Assembly: GCA_947471745.1 (NCBI GenBank)
Contig: CANJKZ010000978.1
Coordinates: 619,501-683,500, forward strand
Direction: 5' to 3'
Length of the DNA stretch: 64,000 nucleotides
Origin: Closterium sp. Naga37s-1
Lineage: Eukaryota > Streptophyta > Zygnematophyceae > Desmidiales > Closteriaceae
Position 1 is the stretch's first letter; each line of letters opens with the position of its first letter. Both the position numbers and the translations under genes were made by a program. Below, in pieces: positions 39,090-49,190 of the stretch. The notes under the pieces are model-generated. The model was not told where the DNA came from. It saw nothing but the letters and a program-made list of their open reading frames with translations, and searched no databases.

Positions 39090-41987
39090 TCAAGAGGTAA
39101 GCAAGTGAGGCCAAGTAGGCACAAGACCTAGCATAGTACAGAAGCGCTGATGATCACAAGGCTGAAGCGCCTTGGTGAAGATATCAGCAGTGTTGGCCTG
39201 AGAGGCCACGTAAGCAAGGCGCAGCTGACCACGCTGCTGCAGCTCACGAGCAAGGAAGTAGCGAAGAGCAATGTGCTTCGTTCTGTGCTCCAGTCTGTGC
39301 TCCCGACACAAGGCCAGCATGGCCTTGTTGTCTACGTACAGAACTGGAGGAGAACGAGGCGGCTCTCCCAGGTCAGTCAGCAGGTAGGTGAGCCAGCGTA
39401 ACTCCTGTGCAGCCATGGCCCCTGCGTAGATCTCAGCCTCACAGGTGGAGCTGAGAACAGAAGACGAGCGAGTAGACCGCCACGAAACAGAGCCGGAACC
39501 AAGGTTGAAGGTGTAACCCTGTGACGACCGCTGCGTAGCCAGGTCGTCAACCCAAGACGCGTCTGCGTGACCAGTGAGGACCACTGGACTCCGCCCTCCA
39601 AGCACTAGCCCCAAGCCCGAAGTACTGCACAAGTAGCGCAACACCCTCTTCGCTGCAGCCATGTGCTCTGGTCGGTGTCTCCCAGGAGCAACATAGCGTG
39701 CCAAGATGCTCAGACGGTATGCTAGGTCAGGTCGAGTGCAGGTCATCAGGTACATGAGGCAGCCAACAAGCTCTGGGTATGGGCCACTCGGCTCTACGGA
39801 CTCATCCGAAGGCAGAGCTGAGAGCGAGTGGCGAGTAGACAGAGGAGTGGCCTGAGGCGAGGAGTACGTGAAGTCGAAGCGCTGAAGGACCTGCTGCACC
39901 ATGTGTGACTGAGTCAGGGTAATGGTGCGCCGTGCTCTGTCCCGGGTGATCTGCAAGCCAAGATAGCTGCGCAGTTCACCCAGGTCTGTGCACGTGTGTC
40001 TCTTCTGCAGCTCGGACTTCACGTGGGCGAGTCCAGCAGTGTCAGCTGTAGCAAACACCAAGTCGTCGACGTACACGAGGATGTAGAACGGCGGCAGCAA
40101 AGTGTCGGTGCGAAGAAACAGCGACGGGTCAGCAGTGGAAGGAGCAAACCCAAGAGCCGCAAGCGTAGTCCTCAGTGTGTCGTGCCACTCACGTGGCGCC
40201 TGGCCGAGATTGTAGACTGGCCGCCGGAGGCTCCACTGGGTACCAGGAGGAAACGACCCAGTGAAGCCAGGTGGGCGGCGCAGCCAGATCTCCTCGTGCA
40301 GACTGCCCTGTAGGAAAGCAGTGCTGAAGTCAAGGGAGTGAAGCTCGTAGTCACGCTGAGCAGCAACGTGCAGCAGAACCCGAAGAGTGGTCATCTTCGG
40401 GGTCGGGGAGAAAGTCTTAAAGTAGTCAACTCCCTGCCGCTGACTGAAGCCTCGAGCCACGTAACGCGCCTTGAAGACAGGCGGAGAACCCGGCGGCCGC
40501 TTCACCCTGAAAATCCACATGCCACTGACGATGTTCGCCCCAGGTGGGGGAACCTCGTCGACGTAGGTGCCTGTGGACTTCCAGGAAGCCATCTCTGCAT
40601 CCATGGCTGCCTGCCACTGAGAGGAGTAAGGACCCTCTATCGCCTCTGCGTAAGAGCGCGGGGTCGGGATGTCTGGTGCATCCGGGTCTCCCTCAGGGGC
40701 AAGCAGCGTGGACACGAGATGAGGTAAAGCAGCAGCAAAACACTGGAACTCCTCCTGTCGGTCCTCAAGGACGTCCGTGCTAAGAGCACACTCACCCCCG
40801 ACGGACGGAGGACAGACAGACGCAGACTCAGCAACAAGACTAGCGGCGTAGTCTAGACGACAGTGAGCAGCGAAGTCGACAAGCTCGGTAACTAAGGCAG
40901 ACGCAGCAGTGGACTCAAAGGAAGGGTCAGTAACAACAGTGGCTAGGAAACGCGTGACAGTAGGACTGGCAGCACGAAGGGAGTCAGACGCCGGGTCAGC
41001 AAGAGCAGGAAGAGAGGACGCTGGAGGAGACGGCAAAGGGACACGCTGTGGCGCAGTGGAAGGACGCAGTGCCATCTGATGCGTGCCCGGGACTGCAGGA
41101 GGACGCGGACGTGGAACACGACGACTAGTGCGAGCAGTGCGAACAGGCGACGCAGGACGCGACTCAGGGGCACGACGCTCAGCAAGACCTCCAGTAGGAC
41201 CAGCGTAGGGAGAGGGAGCAGGCAGAGGGGAGACCAGCTGTAACTGTGACTCGGACTGGACAGGCGGAGAACACTCTAAGGAAGGAGCAGGACTAGAAGA
41301 AGGCGGAAGACCAAGAACCTGCTCAAGGAGCGGAACGAAGTACGGCCGCGGCCGCGCAGCACCTCCAGAACCAGCAGGGACAACACCAGCACCCCTAGCG
41401 TCAGCTCCAACTCCAGCAGCACCACCAGCAGACACAGCCGCTCCGGCTCCAGTACCTCCAGTAGCACCCACTCCAGCAGCACCACCAGCTCCAGCTCCAC
41501 CAGTAGCTCCAGCTCCAGGAGCACCACCAGGCCCAGCAGCTCCAGTACCTCCAGTACGAGCACCTCCGAGACCCGTGGCTCCAGCACCCCCAGCAGAAGC
41601 AGAACCTCCAGTACCGGCTCCAGCAGCACCTCCAGCTCCAGTACCTCCAGCAGCAGCAGAGCCTCCAGCACCGGCAGCACCTCCAGCTCCAGCAGCACGG
41701 CTCCAGCGCCGAGCAAACCACTCGCGCAGCTCCTGTGGAGAGGGAAGCTCCCGCCAGGACAAAGCACCCGAAGGACCGCCAGGTCCAGCACCGGCAGGCT
41801 CCACACCCCCACTCCCAGCAACCCCAGGCTCAGCACCCCCAGAAGCAGCACCCCCAGGCTCCGCACGCTCAGGCTCAGCACCCCCAGACCCAGCACCCCC
41901 AGGCTCCGCACGCTCAGGCTCAGCACCCCCAGACGCACCAGAGTCAGCAGCTACCTCGACAGGCTCGACTGCATCTACCTGGGACAC
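39090..41987 (-). CDS. Copia-A pol: linker, reverse transcriptase, RNase H
   Basis: 965 codons without a stop. The first 300 or so are low-complexity: EPERAEPGGAGSGG repeats, the motif SPQELREW, then a long Gly/Ala run. The Copia reverse transcriptase starts near residue 430 (YAEAIEGPYSSQWQAAMDAE) with VKARYVARG-type and LDFSTAFLQG motifs and the catalytic YVDDLVF near residue 640. RNase H follows with GHADASW near 809, CEAEIYAG, YVDNKA and FTKAL, ending near the LTR. All catalytic motifs look intact, so this module may be functional if translated. The real start is upstream, in the integrase frame. Confidence 0.9.
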   Translation of the reverse strand: MSQVDAVEPVEVAADSGASGGAEPERAEPGGAGSGGAEPERAEPGGAASGGAEPGVAGSGGVEPAGAGPGGPSGALSWRELPSPQELREWFARRWSRAAGAGGAAGAGGSAAAGGTGAGGAAGAGTGGSASAGGAGATGLGGARTGGTGAAGPGGAPGAGATGGAGAGGAAGVGATGGTGAGAAVSAGGAAGVGADARGAGVVPAGSGGAARPRPYFVPLLEQVLGLPPSSSPAPSLECSPPVQSESQLQLVSPLPAPSPYAGPTGGLAERRAPESRPASPVRTARTSRRVPRPRPPAVPGTHQMALRPSTAPQRVPLPSPPASSLPALADPASDSLRAASPTVTRFLATVVTDPSFESTAASALVTELVDFAAHCRLDYAASLVAESASVCPPSVGGECALSTDVLEDRQEEFQCFAAALPHLVSTLLAPEGDPDAPDIPTPRSYAEAIEGPYSSQWQAAMDAEMASWKSTGTYVDEVPPPGANIVSGMWIFRVKRPPGSPPVFKARYVARGFSQRQGVDYFKTFSPTPKMTTLRVLLHVAAQRDYELHSLDFSTAFLQGSLHEEIWLRRPPGFTGSFPPGTQWSLRRPVYNLGQAPREWHDTLRTTLAALGFAPSTADPSLFLRTDTLLPPFYILVYVDDLVFATADTAGLAHVKSELQKRHTCTDLGELRSYLGLQITRDRARRTITLTQSHMVQQVLQRFDFTYSSPQATPLSTRHSLSALPSDESVEPSGPYPELVGCLMYLMTCTRPDLAYRLSILARYVAPGRHRPEHMAAAKRVLRYLCSTSGLGLVLGGRSPVVLTGHADASWVDDLATQRSSQGYTFNLGSGSVSWRSTRSSSVLSSTCEAEIYAGAMAAQELRWLTYLLTDLGEPPRSPPVLYVDNKAMLALCREHRLEHRTKHIALRYFLARELQQRGQLRLAYVASQANTADIFTKALQPCDHQRFCTMLGLVPTWPHLLTS

Positions 41988-42128
41988 ACCTGAGGGGGCA
42001 GGACCCTGAGGGGGGAGGGGGTCTACCGGGGGGGGACCGGGAGCGAGGAAGAGCGGCGGGGGGGGGAGGAGGGCAGTGCGGTAGGGGAAGAGACGGTAGT
42101 ACGGAACCGACTCGTCAAACGTGACGAC

Positions 42129-43510
42129 CTAGGAGGACAGAACACGACGCGAGGTGGGTTGGTAAGACAGCCAACCAGGCGCGTCAGGGGGAAAGCCGAG
42201 GAAGATGCAAGGAACAGCACGGGAGGACAGCTTGTCCGCAGACAAGTCTCGGACGAAAGCTCGAGATCCCCAGACACGGAACGCAGACGCATCACCAACC
42301 TTCCCGGTCCACCGCAGAGTAGGGGAGGTCTCCGGCAGGGAGACCCGGGGCTGAAGGTTGATCTGATGCGCCGCGTACTGAACCGCGAACGGCCACAGAA
42401 AATGGGGAGCAGCCGCATGGATCATGGACGTACGAGCGACATCCATGACCATGCCAATGCGGCGCTCAGCAATCCCATTTTGCCGTGGAGAGGCCGGAAG
42501 CGTGAACGTCTGGCGGATGCCCTCCGCACGACAGAAGGCTCGCAGAAGGTCGGAGGAAAACTCTCCGCCTCTGTCGGAGTGCAGACGCAGAACAGGAAAG
42601 TCCGAGCCGAAACGCTCTCTGAGCTGGAGACGAGCAACGCGGATCCAGTCGATCAACACCTCAGTGACCTCACCCTTGCTGCGCAAGGGGAAGACAGTGG
42701 TGTAACGCGAGTATTCGTCAACCACCAGCAGGAAGTAACGCTCGTGACCCTGTCCACGGACGCGGGCTGGGCCCCACACGTCCATGTGAAGAGTCTGCAG
42801 CGGAGCCTCTATCGGGGGAAACTCGGAGGAGTGAGGAGCGGCACGCTGCCACCCCTCGACGCAGGGAACGCAGGTAGGGGCAGGCCCCGGGGGAAGGGGA
42901 GGGAGGGACCGGGGGAGACCAGAGACAAGGACACGGGAGGCCATGCCTCGGAGACGAGGCAAGGAGGGGTGACCAAGGCGGTGGTGCCAGAGGAGGGTCT
43001 GGTGGGACAGGAGGCGGCACGAGCAGGGGGCAGACTCAGGACCTGACCGAGACGCTGCAGCAAACACCTGACTCGACGCAGCTACCTGACCAGACGCAAC
43101 AACCGGGGGAGACTCTGTGGTCAGTGTGTACAGGCTCGACCCCGGTCGACGGGTAAACGTGGCCAAGTGGCGGCCCGTCTGAGCACACGAGCAGTGGGTC
43201 ACTCGCTGACTCGCAGGAGCGAACTGGTCAACCCCTGCATCCTGAAGGTCAGCACCACTCACCAAGTTCATAGAGAATGAGGGGAGGTAGAGACCAGACA
43301 GGGAGCCGGACGGGGCCGCCGGACACGGGAGGACAGTGGAGTAGCGAGCAAGAACAGGACCCCCAGAGGGGTCTGCAAGGGAGACCGCAACCGGCCGACT
43401 GAGCGGCGTAAGGGTGGTGCGGTCTCGAAAGAAGGAACGGGAAGCACCCGAGTCGAGGGTGAAGGTGTGCAAGACCTGCGCCGACGCGGTACCTGAGAGA
43501 GCAGACTCAC
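42129..43510 (-). pseudogene. Copia-A pol: protease, GAG-pre-integrase, integrase core
   Basis: Protease LHTFTLDSGASRSFF with an intact Asp-Ser-Gly-Ala active site, GAG-pre-integrase TLLWHHRLGHPSLPRLRGM, CVPCVEG, then the integrase core with HMDVWGPARV, LHSDRGGEF and NGIAERR (D, D, E). Ends at TAG 42,127-42,129 just before VTFDESV; a C-run frameshift near 42,065 separates it from the linker. The entry from gag needs a -1 shift. Confidence 0.87.
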
Positions 43511-43516
43511 CAGCAC

Positions 43517-44923
43517 CTAGAGAAGCAGACTCCCTGGAGCAGCAGACTCACGAGCACCTAGAGCAGCAGCCTCAATACCAGGGTCAGGCGGAACACACAC
43601 GTAACAGTCACCCTCAGCACTAATAGACACAGCATACATGGCAGCAAGAATAGCATCAAAGTCATGATCAAAGATAGCTACACCCGACCTGAGCAGATCA
43701 CCCCAACGAGGGATCTCAGTGGCGTCCGGGAACTGGGCACGCCAGGCGTCTGTCAGGCGACCGAAGCAGCGCTGGGTGGCGTGCAGGCTGCCACACTGCT
43801 CTCCAGTGCGGTCGCCGGTGCGCAGGACGTAAGTACAGGGACCAGCACCCCCAGACCCCTGGCGCCCCGTGTACCACTCACGAAGCTGCTGGGGCGACGG
43901 GGTCTCATGAGAGCGCTGCTGCTGCTGGGGTCCCCGCTGCACAGCTCCGCCTCTACCAGCTCCACCTCCGCCGCTGCCGCCTCCGCCTCCTCCACCCCTC
44001 CCGCCACCGCCACCGCCGCCTCCACCTCCACCGCTGCCACCGAAGCCCCCACCTCTGCCACCACCCCCACCCCCACCCCCTCCTCCGCCTCCACCGCCAC
44101 TACCGCCGCCCCCACCACCTCCTCCAGCACCCTTGCCCCGCTTGCCCTTGCTGATGCGGCGCCTCTCACTAGGAGCAGACGCAGCGCTGACCGACTCGGT
44201 GCCAACAAGGTCGACAGCAGCAGCAGAGGCAACAGAGGGCAAAAGAGGAACGGGGGAGCACCCCTCAAAGAAAGGGGTACGGGGGTCACCACGAGAGGCC
44301 CCTACAGCGGTAATACTAGTCTCTGCTGCAAGGAGGCGCTCCTCTAGGAGGTCGACAGTGAGGGTGGTAGGGCAAAGAGAGAGGAAGTGGTCCCTGACCG
44401 AGCGAAGAGTGTCAGGGAGTCGAGTGACTAGGTAGTAGAGGGTGATGTACATGGGGGGGGAGGTCTGGGCGCAGAACTCAGCAGGAAGCGCAGCGCGGTA
44501 GCGAGTGTCACTAGTGCGGAGGTGCGTAATGAGGTCAGTGACTGTGGCGAAAGCGGCGAGGTCAGGGAACAGGTACGGTAGCATGAGGCGGCTAAGCGCA
44601 GCAGTGGCAGGGGAAGAGTAGCGTGCAACTACAGCGTCGTACAGAGTCTTAGCACTCTTGTACTGACTAAAGTGCGCGCGCTCAGTAGACGGTAGGTGAC
44701 TACGCACAGCAAGGCGGGCAGCAGCATCGCGCGTGAGCCACTGCGAGCGAACAGTACTGTCAGCATCAGCAGCAGGGGCAGTAGAGGCGCCAGACGTAAG
44801 ATCAAACAGTGAGAGACCATCCCTGCTATCGCACTGAAGGAAAAGCTGCAGATCATCTAGCCAGACATCGAAGTCAACCGCTCGACCCTCAGCATCAAAG
44901 ATAAGAAGACTAGGACTAGCCAT
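43517..44923 (-). CDS. Copia-A gag
   Basis: ATG at 44,923 (MASPSLLIFDAEGRAVDFDVW) opens 468 codons. Residues about 1-230 are the capsid-like region (FDVWLDDLQLFLQ, RYSSPATAALSRLMLPYLFP, ITHLRTSDTRYRAALP). Residues about 260-330 are a Gly run broken by Arg. Then PSPQQLREW and a non-standard Cys/His motif: CTYVLRTG, EQCGSLHATQRCFGRL. The usual CCHC knuckle is absent. The end duplicates LGARESAAPG as LGAGESALSG (41-bp tandem repeat), which shifts the frame into pol by -1. Confidence 0.88.
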   Translation of the reverse strand: MASPSLLIFDAEGRAVDFDVWLDDLQLFLQCDSRDGLSLFDLTSGASTAPAADADSTVRSQWLTRDAAARLAVRSHLPSTERAHFSQYKSAKTLYDAVVARYSSPATAALSRLMLPYLFPDLAAFATVTDLITHLRTSDTRYRAALPAEFCAQTSPPMYITLYYLVTRLPDTLRSVRDHFLSLCPTTLTVDLLEERLLAAETSITAVGASRGDPRTPFFEGCSPVPLLPSVASAAAVDLVGTESVSAASAPSERRRISKGKRGKGAGGGGGGGGSGGGGGGGGGGGGGGRGGGFGGSGGGGGGGGGGGRGGGGGGGSGGGGAGRGGAVQRGPQQQQRSHETPSPQQLREWYTGRQGSGGAGPCTYVLRTGDRTGEQCGSLHATQRCFGRLTDAWRAQFPDATEIPRWGDLLRSGVAIFDHDFDAILAAMYAVSISAEGDCYVCVPPDPGIEAAALGARESAAPGSLLL

Positions 44924-45028
44924 GATAGGAGCAGCAGCAGACTAGCAGCGGCAGCAGTGCAACTGAGCTAGGCAGGACAGCGCGACTCGGCAAAGCAGTG
45001 CGGCTCGGCAGCGCGGCTCGGCCCTGCG

Positions 45029-45905
45029 ATGCTCTTACCAGGGGCGGAGTCGAGGGAGGGCCGGGGCAGGGCTGCGACAGGTCCGGGACTGGGTCGGGGC
45101 CGTGACAGGACCGGGACAGGGTCGGGGCCGAGCAGGGTCCGGGACGGGGCAGAAACGGGGCCGGGACAGGGTCAGGGCCGGGGCAGGTCCGGGACGGGGC
45201 CGAGACGGGGCCGGGTAGGGCCGGGACAGGGTCGGGGCCGGGGCAGGTCCGGGACGGGGCCGCGACAGGGTCGGGGCTGGGGCAGGTCCGGGACGGTGCC
45301 GAGACGGGGCCGGGTAGGGCCGGGACAGGGTCAGGGCCGGGGCAGGTCCGGGACGGGGCCGCGACAGGGTCGGGGCCGGGGCAGGTCAGGTACGGGGCCG
45401 CGACGGGGCCGTGTAGGGGGCGGCGTAGGGGCCGCGTAGGGGCCGCGCAGGGGCCGCGTAGGGGCCGCGTAGGGGCGGCGTAGGGGCCGCGTCAGGTCAG
45501 GGACGGGGCCGAGGCAGGGTCGGGGCCGGGGCAGGTCAGGTACGGGGCCGCGACAGGGCCGTGTAGGGGTGGCGTAGGGGCCGCGTAGGGGCGGCGTAGG
45601 GGCCGCGTCAGGTCAGGGACGGGGCCGAGGCAGGTCAGGGACGGGGCTGCGACAGGGTCGGGGCCGGGGCAGGTCAGGTACGGGGCCGCTTAGGGGCCGC
45701 GTAGGGGCCGCGTAGGGGCCGCGTAGGGGCGCGCGAGGCGCCGGGTAGGTGTCGCGTAGGGGCCGCGTGGGGGCCGCGTAGGGGCCGCGTAGGGGCCGTG
45801 GAGGGGCCGCGTAGGGGCCGCGTAGGGGCCTCGTAGGGGCCGCGTAGGGGGCCGCGTAGGGGCCGCGTAGGGGCGCGCTAGGCAACGAAGGGGCCACGTA
45901 GGGGC
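45029..45905. repeat. Copia-A leader minisatellite
   Basis: About 880 bp of GC-rich tandem repeats between primer site and gag: longer units with GGGACAGGGTCGGGGCCGGG near gag, then 12-bp GGGGCCGCGTAG units (about 45,415-45,890). Confidence 0.9.
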
Positions 45906-46012
45906 CGCGAAAAAAAAAGTTTTAGGGCAGGGCGCGAGACTCGCTTCGGGCAGCTGAAAAAAATAATTGTTATGGTGGGCCCTTAGGAAGGAACGGTCCC
46001 ATGAGGGAACCC

Positions 46013-46023
46013 GCTCTATACCA
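46013..46023 (-). other. Copia-A primer-binding site
   Basis: Minus strand TGGTATAGAGC, initiator tRNA-Met complement with one base missing, directly after the LTR. Confidence 0.7.
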
Positions 46024-46141
46024 TGTGAGAATCAACAGGAATGGATTGAACTAGGAAAGTGTGAGATACAAATATGAAACCTGTACCCCTTAGTGTCTAC
46101 CCCACTACAGCCTACATAGGCTAAGGCATATATATCTGACA
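46024..46141 (-). repeat. Copia-A 5' LTR
   Basis: Identical to 38,769-38,886. Confidence 0.93.
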
Positions 46142-47566
46142 AGCAGGGCCGACGGAAGAGTCGAGCCGGAGGGGGCAGAGCGGGCCACGCATAGATGCCA
46201 CAGGGGATTAGGCAGAGAGAGAGACACCCAAGAAACAGGATATCATAAGTGCAAGTAACAAGCGAAAAAAGAGACACGGCAAGAGGGAAAGGAGTACCCC
46301 GATTTTCTCATGGCATCCACGGGAGGGAGATAAGGAATTAGTGGAAGGGGGCCCTACAGGGGGCAGGGAGATACCGTTGACAACCTGGAGGCTGGACACC
46401 GAGATGGTGTGCTTGTTGGAGATGCTATTACGGCGGGTGAGTGCGAAACAGGCGTGGTCCGTCACTCGGTGGTTGCTACAACACACCGAGCATGAGTGGC
46501 ACGAGAAATTCAACAGGGCCAATTCCTCCTGGTCTGGAATCCACATCACCGCGGGGATGCGCTTGAAGGAAGGGTCGCCTTCGGCGGCCACCGGGAGGCC
46601 GAGCATCTGCGAGTATGCCGAGCCGCCATATGGGTCTTTGAGCCTGTGGAAGTGGAGCAGATCCGCAAGCCACGGGAGCTTGTCCTCGGTTTCCCCGCCG
46701 AGCAGAGTTGCGCGCATGCACTCCTGTGTGACACCCAGCGGCACGTTCCGCATAACCAGGTAGGTTTCTCCACGGGCTTTCGCAGTCGCGTACTCGGGGT
46801 ATGGATCGATGAAGACTTTAACCTCGATGGGGCGGCTGTTGGCCAGCCTCACCGTAAGAGAGAAAAGACTGCGGAAAATGCGGGCATCGTAAGCAGAGGG
46901 CCACGCGTAAATGTGCCTGAAGTACGTCTTACGCAGCAGGCGCAGCGGATCACTAGCAGCTGCATCGTAGTGCGGAACCGCGCCGTTGAAGGCCACCGGA
47001 CCAGTGAGCGAAGCGGCAATACGGGCCAGAATACTCTCGCGCACCTCCTCGGAACATTCCGGGAACATGACAGTGACCAGCGACTGGGTGTCACGCGTCA
47101 GTGACCGAAGCTCTGACCCAACAGAGGGACGGTGGTGGCGCAGATTGCGGTAGCGCAGATTGCGGTAGCGCACCGTAAGGGCCAAACTCGAAGCGGAGCC
47201 GGCGGCAGCCTGCTCAGTCACGGCCGCCTGCACTTGCGGCTGAGGGCGTGAGCCCGGGGCAGATCTCGGCCTCGGGGGGGCCACCGGTTGAGAGGAAGAA
47301 GGGGCCGTGGCAGCAGAGCTGCCAGAGGAGTTGGTGCGCTGAATGGGTCGAGGCACAGGCGCCACAGTAGGGTTACTGACCCCAGGGGGCTACGAGGAGG
47401 TCCCCTCCCCACACAGCTTCTTCGTAGCAGGCTCGCCGTGAAGCTCCGGCAGGGCGCCGTCAGGGAGATCTTCGAGAACATAGTCACCGAGGTCGGTGAG
47501 AGTGTCATCCCCGGCAGCAAGCTGCTCGTCGGTCATGACTGCGTCAGAGTTGTGGATAGAAGCCAT
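46142..47566 (-). pseudogene. LINE ORF1 (nucleic-acid-binding protein)
   Basis: ATG at 47,566 (MASIHNSDAVMTDEQ) runs to a TAG near 47,390 and continues in frame. Pro/Ser-rich N-terminus, then a folded region with VRESILARIAASLTGP, RHIYAWPSAYDARIFRSLFS, EVKVFIDPYPEYA and LVMRNVPLGVTQE, then a Cys/His motif FSCHSCSVCCSNHRVTDHAC. This is the layout of LINE ORF1 proteins with an RNA-binding domain and a zinc motif. Assignment rests on position before the endonuclease and general layout, not on a recognised sequence match. Confidence 0.65.
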
Positions 47567-47836
47567 GGTGGCGGAGGGTGAGAAACTTAGTAAAGCCGGG
47601 CGGCGTTTATACCAACGCCAAACCAGAGGAGGATTGTAATAGCGAGGAGGATCATGGTAATTGCTAAGGCGGACGTCAAAGCGGCTCGACGGGGGGTCGG
47701 AGCGCAAGTTTGAGTAATTGAGAAGGATAATGAAAGTGATGGCGCTTCGGCAATGGCCTTGGCAACCGAGTGAATCTGACTGTGCGCCAGATCGGCAAAA
47801 CGAGACATGGAGGCAGGCATGAGTTTTAGCTTCATT
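47567..47836 (-). other. LINE 5' leader and junction with Copia-B
   Basis: Non-coding. Copia-B coding (GANIVDG) stops at about 47,837, where sequence like the other Copia copies ends. Confidence 0.6.
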
Positions 47837-49190
47837 CCATCGACTATGTTCGCCCCAGGTGGGGGAACTGCGTCGACGTAGGTGCCTGTGGACTTCCAGG
47901 AAGCCATCTCTGCGTCCATGGCTATCTGCCATTGAGAGGAGTACGGACCCTTGGTCGCGTCTGCGTAAGAACGCGGGGTCGGGATGTCCAGTGCATCCGA
48001 GTCTCCCTCAGGGCAAAGTAGCGTGGACGCGAGATGAGGTGCAGTGGCCGCTGGGCACTCCAGCTCAAATTGCGTGTCCTCAAGGACGTCACAGCCAAGG
48101 GCAAGCTCACCCCCGACGGACGGAGGATAGGAAGAGTAAAAAACAAGACTTTGCGTAGTCAAGGCGGCACAAAGCCGCAAATTCAACAAGCTTAGCAACT
48201 AAGGCAGATGCAGCAGCAGACTCAAAGGAGGGGTCAGTCACAACCGTGGCAAGTAGAGGACTGACAGTCGGACTGGCAGTACAGACAAGGTTAGAGTCAG
48301 GGTCAGGAACGTGAGGAAGAGAAGACGCGGGAGGCGACGGCAGGACAACATGCTGTGGAACAGAGGAAGGACGAAGTGCCATGATGTGCGTGTCAGGGAC
48401 AGGTGGAGGACGAGGACGCACATCACGACGAGTACGGACAGGCGTGACAGGACGCGACGCATGCTCTCTAATCTCAGTGAGGGACTCTGTCACCGCAGTG
48501 TAACAAGCAGGAGCAGGCAGTGGGGAGTGAGGCAGTAACTGCGGCTGAGACTGGTTAGGCGATGGAAACAGTAACGAAGGAGTAGTGCCAGCAACAGGGA
48601 ACTCAATAACAGTAGGCAGGAGACTGAGAAGGTGACTAAGTGTAGACGGCTGCAGCTGAGTAGTCCCACCCCCAGAACCTCGAGCTCCAGTAGTAACAGC
48701 ACCCCCAGAACCAGTGCCTCCAGCTCCACCAGTGGGACTGCCCCAACGGACAGCCCACTCGCTAAGCTGCTGCAGCGAGATCGACTCCTGCCAACTAGCA
48801 CCAGGACCAAGGACTCCAGTACCTCCAGTAGCACCTCCAGTGTCAGCACCTCCAGTACCTCCAACTCCAGGAACATTAGCACTAGCACCTCCAGGTCCAG
48901 TACCTCCAGTACCTCCAGCTCCAGTACGTCCAGCTCCGCCACCGGGGCTGCCCCACCGGACAGCCCACTCTCAAAGCCGCTCTGGCGAGAGAGGCTCTTA
49001 CCGACGTGAACCAGTACCACCAGCAACAGCACCCACAGCACCAATACCTCCAGTACCTGCGGTAGCACCAGTGCCTCCAGTACAGCCAACTCTAGGAACA
49101 CCAGCACTAGCACCTCCAGGTACCTCCAGTACCTCCAGCTCCAGCACGTCCACCTCCGCCACCGGGGCTGCCCCACCGGACATCCCACTC
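47837..49190 (-). pseudogene. Copia-B linker and start of reverse transcriptase
   Basis: Reads SYADATKGPYSSQWQIAMDAE, KSTGTYVDAVPPPGANIVDG then stops at the junction. Upstream is a linker in which a unit of about 210-230 bp, coding SPERLREWAVRWGSPGGG-like sequence, is present three times (about 48,770, 48,975, 49,200). Confidence 0.8.

Larger units (their letters stand above)
38769..46141 (-). mobile_element. Copia-A: nearly complete, recently inserted Copia element
   Basis: 118-bp LTRs at 38,769-38,886 and 46,024-46,141 are identical base for base, so the insertion is young. Primer site at 46,013-46,023, polypurine tract beside the left LTR, gag, protease, integrase, reverse transcriptase and RNase H all present on the minus strand. 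Flanks share only AAGC (38,765-38,768; 46,141-46,144, overlapping the LTR end), so the target duplication is unclear. It splits the LINE. The coding frame is broken at the gag end, by TAG at 42,129 and at a C-run near 42,065. Confidence 0.92.
33720..47836 (-). mobile_element. LINE (non-LTR retrotransposon), split by Copia-A
   Basis: Minus-strand order: 5' end near 47,836, ORF1 (47,566 to about 46,142), interruption by Copia-A (38,769-46,141), then a zinc-finger-like stretch, AP endonuclease, reverse transcriptase and a zinc-binding C-terminal domain down to about 33,863, with AATAAA (minus) at 33,849-33,854. About 6.5 kb of LINE. Many frameshifts. The exact 3' end and target duplication are not visible, so the left boundary is approximate. 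A 58-bp tandem pair lies at 34,020-34,140. The 5' end cuts into Copia-B reverse transcriptase coding. Confidence 0.78.

Noticed and set aside
41276-41987. Leu/Val-rich and Pro/Ala-rich long frames on both strands
   Set aside because: Other-frame shadows of the Gly/Ala linker in Copia-A pol.
45029-45900. Gly/Arg-rich and Ala/Pro-rich frames
   Set aside because: GC minisatellite in the Copia-A leader.
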